In this document: positions 4,818-8,684 of the stretch, one piece after another
How the letters are laid out: the number at the start of each line of letters is the position of its first letter
Numbering within the stretch: the first letter of the stretch is position 1
Source: VRUE01 sp035707825
Lineage (GTDB): Bacteria; Actinomycetota; Thermoleophilia; Solirubrobacterales; 70-9
Direction of reading: 5' to 3'
DNA: 8,684 bases
Assembly (NCBI GenBank): GCA_035707825.1
Contig: DASSTR010000100.1
Span: forward strand, 1 to 8,684
Program-made: the position numbers and the translations under genes
Notes under the pieces: model-generated
What the model was told of the DNA's origin: nothing
Seen by the model: only the letters and a program-made list of their open reading frames with translations
The model's database searches: none

Positions 4818-6113
4818 TCAGACGCTCGGCCTGGCGCGGATCACGACGCGGGTGGCGAGCAGCGCGACCCGCGCGCCGAGCAGCACGTAGGCGGCCAGCA
4901 GCAGCGCCGAGGCGGGCCCATGCCAGCCGTCGAGCCCGGCGCCCTGGCAGAGGGCGAGCGTGGCGACCCCCGCCGTGGCCAGCGAGGCGATCCCCGCATC
5001 CAGCCGCGGCCGGGGCGCCGGCATCCGCACCGCGAACCCGCCCCGCACCCGCACCACGACCGCGAGCAGGTGCAGCAGCGAGCCGAGCACCGTGAGGCCG
5101 ATCCAGCCGGCGACCAGCAGGGTGCCGACCGCGCTTCGCGTCGCGCCGATCAGGGCTCCCTCGGGGCCATGGGCGATCGCGGCGATCGTCGCCACAAGGA
5201 GGCCGGCGAGCAGGAACGGCTGCGCGATCCCGACCACACGGGCGGCCAGGGAGAGCGGGCGCACCGCGGAGCGCCAGCAGGCGGCGACGTTGAGGAGCAG
5301 GGCCCCGGCGCCGAGGCAGAGCCCGAGCCAGCCGGCGATCACCAGCGGTTCCGCCAGCCAGCCGTAACCGACCGCCAGCGCCGCGACACCTCCGGCCCAG
5401 GCGAGGAAGGCGGCGGCCTGCCCCCGCGGGAAGCGCAGCTGCGTCTGGGTCAGGGAGGGGTAGAAGGTATGCAGGGTGCCGACGATAGCGGCGCCGAACC
5501 AGCCCGCCAGATTGAGCGCCATGTGGGCGCCGAGCAGGTCGCCGTGGGGCCAGGGCTCCCCATGGGCGAGCAGCGAGCCGGCGATCATGCCGAGGCCGAA
5601 GAAGGCGGCGGCGCTGACATACCAGCGGGTGGCCCAGGGCGAGCGGCGCAGCGAACCGCGCCGCATCGCGGCGATCGCCGCTCCCCAGGCCGCGAGGCCG
5701 CCGAGCAGGAGGGCGACCGCGACCCAGATCAGCGCCCCGGCGCCCTCCGGCAGCGCGATCGCCAGCAGGATCGCCCCGGCGTTCCAGGCGAGCAGCTGGA
5801 CGCGGATGAAGATCCGCCGCGGCGGATCCGTGGCCAGGAAGGCGCCGGCGAAGAACTGGCTGGCCCCCAGCACGAGCTGGGAGACGCCGCCGACGAAGGC
5901 TAGGTGCAGCGCCAGCCAGCGGCCCCATGGCCACGGCGCCAGGGCCTGGACCGTTCCCGCCACGGCCGCCGCGGCCAGGAAGCAGAGCCCGCAGACGAAG
6001 AAGGCGCCGACGACGTCGGTGGGTCGCAGGTCGCCCTCCTGGCGCGGCCGCGGCGCGCTGCGGCAGCGGCGTCTCGCGGCGGCCGGGGATGGTGGCGGTT
6101 GCGGGTCGCTCAC
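4818..6113 (-). CDS. Polytopic membrane protein, NnrS / heme-copper oxidase subunit I-like
   Basis: This 431-aa protein has a cytoplasmic Arg-rich leader (1-30) and about eleven or twelve hydrophobic segments from residue 33 onward. Histidines in or near membrane segments include His70 (LALHLAFVGG), His197 (LGAHMALNLAGW), His215 (VGTLHTFYP) and His348 (GSLLHLLAVV), plus His184 and His190 in a loop. HMALNLAGW...VGTLHT is a pattern I associate with heme-copper-oxidase-like and NnrS-like proteins of NO metabolism, so heme or copper binding is plausible. The oxidase subunit I ligand set cannot be confirmed from the sequence. GTG 6113 overlaps the regulator 2 stop by four bases (GTGA), showing translational coupling; a G-rich stretch (GGGGCGGGGG) lies just upstream. 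Regulator and hemerythrin neighbours suggest relief of nitrosative stress. Exact activity is unknown. Confidence 0.8.
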   Translation of the reverse strand: MSDPQPPPSPAAARRRCRSAPRPRQEGDLRPTDVVGAFFVCGLCFLAAAAVAGTVQALAPWPWGRWLALHLAFVGGVSQLVLGASQFFAGAFLATDPPRRIFIRVQLLAWNAGAILLAIALPEGAGALIWVAVALLLGGLAAWGAAIAAMRRGSLRRSPWATRWYVSAAAFFGLGMIAGSLLAHGEPWPHGDLLGAHMALNLAGWFGAAIVGTLHTFYPSLTQTQLRFPRGQAAAFLAWAGGVAALAVGYGWLAEPLVIAGWLGLCLGAGALLLNVAACWRSAVRPLSLAARVVGIAQPFLLAGLLVATIAAIAHGPEGALIGATRSAVGTLLVAGWIGLTVLGSLLHLLAVVVRVRGGFAVRMPAPRPRLDAGIASLATAGVATLALCQGAGLDGWHGPASALLLAAYVLLGARVALLATRVVIRARPSV

Positions 6114-6775
6114 GTTTGCCCCCGCCCCGCGACCCCGACCACGCAGCCGGCGCGCTCGGGGTCGTGCGGCTCGAAGCGCTCCAGCCTCGCGTCGGGCATC
6201 AGCTCCGCCAGCTGGCCGGCGGTGATGCCGCGGTGCAGGGCGCAGACCACGTCCGGGTTCTCTCGCACCGAGTCCCGGTAAGGGCAGTTTTCGAGCCGGC
6301 AGACGAACCCGCCGTCGGCGGCAACGTCGAGGTCGGGCTGGAAGCCGAGCGCCGCTATCACCTGGCGAAAGCCCTCGACCGGATCCTCCAACTCCACCCT
6401 TGGGGCCAGTTCGCCGCCGATCTCGCGTCCCGCCTTTTCGACTTCGCGCAGGCCGTTACGGCCGGCCGGGATCGCCCGGACCAGCCAACGAGCCAGATCG
6501 CCGTAGCCCACCGGTCGCTCGCCGCCCGGATGCGCGCCGGCCGCGACCAGCCAGAGGTCGCCGGGGCGCCCGCGGCGGCCCTTGCTCTGGCGCCGCTCGA
6601 CCAGGCCCGCTTCGCTGAGTATCTCGAGGTGGCGGCGAATCCCGTTCGGGTGCAGGTCGAGCCCGCTGGCCAACTCCTCGGTGCTGGCGGCGATCTGGTG
6701 GGCTACCAGCCAGGCGAAGATCCGCGCCCGGGTCCGCTGCGAGAGCACGTCGTCGCTTCTAACCGGCAGGTCCAT
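6110..6775 (-). CDS. Winged-helix regulator with C-terminal four-cysteine (putative Fe-S) domain, paralogue 2
   Basis: This 221-aa protein is closely similar along its whole length to the regulator at 3026-3691. The winged helix covers about 12-77 (TRARIFAWLV, ELASGLDLHPNGIRRHLEIL, GRRGRPGDLW). The sensor domain carries Cys159, Cys164, Cys178 and Cys211 with the same C-x4-C-x13-C-x32-C spacing, in GFVCRLENCPYRDSV, DVVCALHRGITAG and AGCVV. An Fe-S cluster is inferred from likeness to SufR-type regulators. ATG 6775 gives the MDLP start shared with paralogue 1; no Shine-Dalgarno precedes it. The gene is 52 bp after narI, and a 29-bp AT-rich dyad fills that gap. It is translationally coupled to the membrane-protein gene. 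It therefore likely controls itself, the membrane protein and hemerythrin, and perhaps nar expression, in response to NO or O2. Confidence 0.92.
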   Translation of the reverse strand: MDLPVRSDDVLSQRTRARIFAWLVAHQIAASTEELASGLDLHPNGIRRHLEILSEAGLVERRQSKGRRGRPGDLWLVAAGAHPGGERPVGYGDLARWLVRAIPAGRNGLREVEKAGREIGGELAPRVELEDPVEGFRQVIAALGFQPDLDVAADGGFVCRLENCPYRDSVRENPDVVCALHRGITAGQLAELMPDARLERFEPHDPERAGCVVGVAGRGQT

Positions 6776-6784
6776 CGCAATGTC

Positions 6785-6813
6785 AATTTTTACACATGCG
6801 ACCTGTGAAAATT
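6785..6813. promoter_or_regulatory. 29-bp AT-rich dyad, candidate operator of the regulator 2 operon
   Basis: The arms AATTTT-x-ACA (6785-6794) and TGT-x-AAAATT (6804-6813) are perfectly complementary outside one position per arm and surround a 9-bp centre. On the minus strand the downstream half reads TGTAAAAAT, identical over nine bases to the half-site in the dyad before regulator 1. It lies between narI and regulator 2, about 10 bp before the regulator start, a position suited to autorepression. It marks a probable internal promoter within the long minus-strand series. Confidence 0.6.
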
Positions 6814-6827
6814 AGCGGCGCCGGCTC

Positions 6828-7544
6828 TCAGCGAGACTCGCGGGAAAGGGCGGTGGAGCCGAAGCGGCGGCGGTAGAGGATGTAGGGGCGGCCGAGGTAC
6901 TGCAGCGGAATGCTCCAGGCGTGGACGAGGCGGCTGAAGGCGAACGACCCCCAGAAGGCCCAGGCGACGATCGCGTGCAGCTGGTAGATCAGCGGCGCGC
7001 CCTCGATCGCCTCCACATCGGGGTTCAGATAGAAGATCGAGCGCCACCACTCGGCGATCGACTCGCGGTAGTTGTAGGGCTCGCCAGTCAGCAGCGTGTA
7101 GCGAAAGGTCATCCAGGCCCCCATCAGGATCAGGGCGGTGAGCAGCGCGTAGGTGAAGATGTCCATCCGCGTCGTCGTGCGGCGCACCCGAGCGCTGGTG
7201 GCGCGGCGGTAGACGAGCCCGACCAGCCCGACGACGGTCACCAGGCCGGCGATGCCGCCGGCGATCCCGGCGATCCAGCGGTAGGTGCTCTCCGGAATGC
7301 CAACCGCGTCGGTGACCGCTTGGGGGATCAGCAACCCGATCACGTGGCCGCCGATCGCCGCCAGCGCGCCGTAGTGGAAGGCGGGGCTGGCCCAGCCGAG
7401 CACGCTGCGGTCGAGCAGCTGCGTGGAGCGGCTGGTCCAGGCGAACTGGTCGGTGCGGTAGCGCCACCAGTGGCCGACCACGAAGGCCGTGATCGCGACG
7501 TAGGGGAGGATCACCCAGAGCAGGGTCTCGCCGGCGGAGCTCAT
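6828..7544 (-). CDS. narI: Respiratory nitrate reductase gamma subunit (cytochrome b)
   Basis: This 238-aa membrane subunit takes electrons from quinol and passes them through two b hemes to NarH. Five hydrophobic segments are visible (about 7-25, 54-75, 90-112, 128-150, 184-208). Expected heme ligands are present: His57 (AFHYGA) with His208 (RLVHAWSIP), and His67 (GGHVIG) with His190 (YQLHAIVAW). Their spacing matches the ligand pairs of E. coli NarI (56/205 and 66/187). Length is normal for the family. ATG 7544 overlaps the narJ stop by four bases (ATGA), with GGAGG upstream. It is the last structural gene of the nar operon here, followed after 52 bp by regulator 2. Confidence 0.97.
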   Translation of the reverse strand: MSSAGETLLWVILPYVAITAFVVGHWWRYRTDQFAWTSRSTQLLDRSVLGWASPAFHYGALAAIGGHVIGLLIPQAVTDAVGIPESTYRWIAGIAGGIAGLVTVVGLVGLVYRRATSARVRRTTTRMDIFTYALLTALILMGAWMTFRYTLLTGEPYNYRESIAEWWRSIFYLNPDVEAIEGAPLIYQLHAIVAWAFWGSFAFSRLVHAWSIPLQYLGRPYILYRRRFGSTALSRESR

Positions 7545-8194
7545 CGCCTCGCCTCCGCGCCCGGCATCACCTCGGGCGGGGCAAAGGGCTCCAGGCCGAC
7601 CAGCTCCTGGGGCGGGCCGGCCGCCGCGAGCACCCCGACCCGCGCCCGCTCGGCGGCCGAGGCGGCGCCGAGAGTCTCGCAGACGGCATCCAGGAGATCG
7701 GCGTAGGGGCTTCCGAGGTCGCGCAGGCTGAGCCGGACCAACTCCAGCGAGGCGCGGTGCTCGCGCAGGACGAGCTCGCCGCGGCCCGCGGGCGCCGCCG
7801 CCGCGAACTCGAGCATCACCGGCAGGTAGTCGGGCAGCTCGGTCCCCTCCAGAGGCAGGCCGGCCGCGCGGTAGAGCCGCTTCAGCCGCACGAGGGCGCT
7901 GCCGCGCTCGCGCTTGTCGCCGTCGGAGTAGAAGGTCAGGTAAAGGCCGGAGCGCTTATTGAGGTCGATCGTCTCGACGTAGTGCGCGGCGAGGTCGCCG
8001 GGGTCGTGCTGCGACCACCAGGCGACGAAGCGCTTCAGCGCCGCCGCGGCGGGTGAGCTCGGCAGCTCGGCGAGGGCCGCGGCGATCTCCTCGCGTCCCT
8101 CCAGCAACTCCTCGTCGGGGTACTGGAGCAGCAGCGAGCAGAGCTTGTAGACGAGAGCCGAATCCTCGTCGCGGCCCTGGCGGCCGATCATCAC
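7541..8194 (-). CDS. narJ: Nitrate reductase assembly chaperone NarJ
   Basis: This 217-aa cytoplasmic chaperone of the TorD/NarJ class holds apo-NarGH while the molybdenum cofactor and Fe-S clusters are inserted. It has the family signature YVETIDLNKRSGLYLTFYSD (residues 77-96), then RGSALVRLKRLY and LPDYLPVMLEF. The C-terminal Ala/Pro/Glu-rich tail is usual. Two starts are possible: GTG 8194, overlapping the narH stop by four bases, and ATG 8191, one codon later, which is better spaced from the GGGAGG upstream. ATG 8191 is slightly preferred by ribosome-site spacing; the difference is one residue. It is coupled by overlap to both narH and narI, as in a standard narGHJI operon. Confidence 0.96.
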   Translation of the reverse strand: MMIGRQGRDEDSALVYKLCSLLLQYPDEELLEGREEIAAALAELPSSPAAAALKRFVAWWSQHDPGDLAAHYVETIDLNKRSGLYLTFYSDGDKRERGSALVRLKRLYRAAGLPLEGTELPDYLPVMLEFAAAAPAGRGELVLREHRASLELVRLSLRDLGSPYADLLDAVCETLGAASAAERARVGVLAAAGPPQELVGLEPFAPPEVMPGAEARR

Positions 8195-8684
8195 TCCCCC
8201 TCCCGGCGCCGGCCGCCGGCCATCTTGACGATGTCGAGATCGACCGGCTCCTCCTCGGCCAGCATGAAGCTCTCGACGTCGGCCCCCGAGTCGGGGGCGA
8301 TCGCGCCGCAGTTGCCCGGGCCGCCCTCGAAGTCCAGGCCGCAGGTCCCCTGCTGCTCCATCAGGCGGTCGGCCAGCTCGGTGTGGGCCTGGGGGATCAC
8401 GTAGCGATCGTCGTAGTCGGCGATCGCCAGCAGCCGGTACATGTCCTCGACGTCCTCGACGCTCATCCCGACCGCGGCCGGCATCGCCTCGTCGTGCACT
8501 CCCAGCACCTCGCGCTTGCGCATGTGGCCGCGCATCGCCGCGAGGCGGCGCAGGACGCCGCGGATCACCTCGCCGTCGCCGGCGCTGAGCAGGTTGGCCA
8601 GGTAGTCGACCGGGATCCGCATCGACTCGATCGCCGGGAAGACCGCGTCGGGGTCGGCCTCGTAGTCGTCCTCTTCCAGGGCGC
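8191..8684 (-). CDS. narH: Respiratory nitrate reductase beta subunit, C-terminal part (cut by window edge)
   Basis: The frame is open to the right edge of the window, and about 163 C-terminal residues are present. The segment GVHDEAMPAAVGMSVEDVED, followed by MYRLLAIADYDDRYVIPQAH, closely matches the C-terminal region of NarH. A Met at 8622 is internal, not the start, because in-frame coding (ALEEDDYEADPDAVFPAIES) continues upstream of it. The Fe-S cluster cysteine motifs of NarH lie in the missing part, so cluster content cannot be judged. Cysteines near the end (TCGLDF and GNC) are in the tail. narG is presumably further upstream (beyond 8684). Confidence 0.95.
   Translation of the reverse strand, partial: ALEEDDYEADPDAVFPAIESMRIPVDYLANLLSAGDGEVIRGVLRRLAAMRGHMRKREVLGVHDEAMPAAVGMSVEDVEDMYRLLAIADYDDRYVIPQAHTELADRLMEQQGTCGLDFEGGPGNCGAIAPDSGADVESFMLAEEEPVDLDIVKMAGGRRREGE

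Noticed and set aside
4169..5095. 308-codon plus-strand frame across the hemerythrin and membrane-protein genes
   Set aside because: Arg/Pro/Ala-rich, antisense to hemerythrin, and out of frame with the SFPASDPP gene.
5532..5575. GGGGCC...CTCCCC and CCCCAT stretches inside the membrane-protein gene resembling the box
   Set aside because: The spacing is not GGG-N8-CCC, they lie within coding sequence, and such runs are expected at this GC content.
4792..5934. Second minus-strand frame inside the membrane-protein gene
   Set aside because: Composition is Arg/Ala/Gly repeats; the alternative frame gives clean membrane segments and a coupled start.
4920..6808. Long plus-strand frames over the membrane protein and regulator 2
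   Set aside because: Antisense to recognised genes; Gln/Gly/Arg-rich with no domain pattern.
1..8684. Mobile elements, CRISPR array, tRNA or rRNA genes
   Set aside because: No transposase, terminal inverted repeats, spaced direct repeats or tRNA-like cloverleaf was seen on reading both strands; the repeated DNA is explained by paralogous regulator genes.

Overview
The window is GC-rich DNA (close to 70 % G+C by eye) with dense, mostly operon-style genes and no tRNA, rRNA, insertion sequence or CRISPR array. Codon use, many GTG starts, the 7Fe ferredoxin, a small SFPASDPP-motif protein and a NarL-family two-component pair next to a GC-rich palindromic box all point to an Actinomycetota bacterium. 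A Thermoleophilia/Solirubrobacterales-type soil organism is plausible, but the sequence alone does not prove this. The gene content indicates facultative growth with nitrate as electron acceptor and handling of low oxygen and nitric oxide.

Left part (1-2941). A truncated minus-strand gene starts at 35. Facing away from it is a plus-strand operon: an unrecognised but probably conserved 166-aa protein (235-735), a membrane HisKA_3 histidine kinase (748-1743) and a NarL/FixJ response regulator (1747-2406). A GreA/GreB-like transcription factor (2381-2941, minus) converges on the regulator gene and overlaps its end.

Middle part (3026-4359). A winged-helix regulator with a C-terminal four-cysteine domain (minus) is divergent from a 7Fe ferredoxin gene (plus). 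The ferredoxin gene is followed by a 65-aa protein carrying the DETVAASFPASDPP motif.

Right part (4364-8684). All genes are on the minus strand and read in the order narH (C-terminal part only), narJ, narI, a paralogue of the four-cysteine regulator, a polytopic membrane protein resembling NnrS or heme-copper oxidase subunit I, and a hemerythrin. This is the distal half of a respiratory nitrate reductase operon, followed by a module that looks suited to sensing and managing NO or O2.

Two regulatory layers are visible. The first is an 18-bp box (ATGGGG...GGG-N8-CCC type, resembling the mycobacterial DosR/DevR box). It lies upstream of the two-component operon (two copies), the Gre-like gene and the SFPASDPP gene (two copies). 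At three of these promoters one box sits 22-23 bp upstream of a GAnnnT -10-like hexamer. I infer that the response regulator encoded here binds them. The second is a pair of AT-rich dyads, one in front of each four-cysteine regulator, sharing the half-site TGTAAAAAT. They are likely operators for these paralogues, controlling the ferredoxin gene and the NO/O2 module. The signal sensed by the kinase, the function of the 166-aa protein and the biochemical role of the membrane protein remain open.
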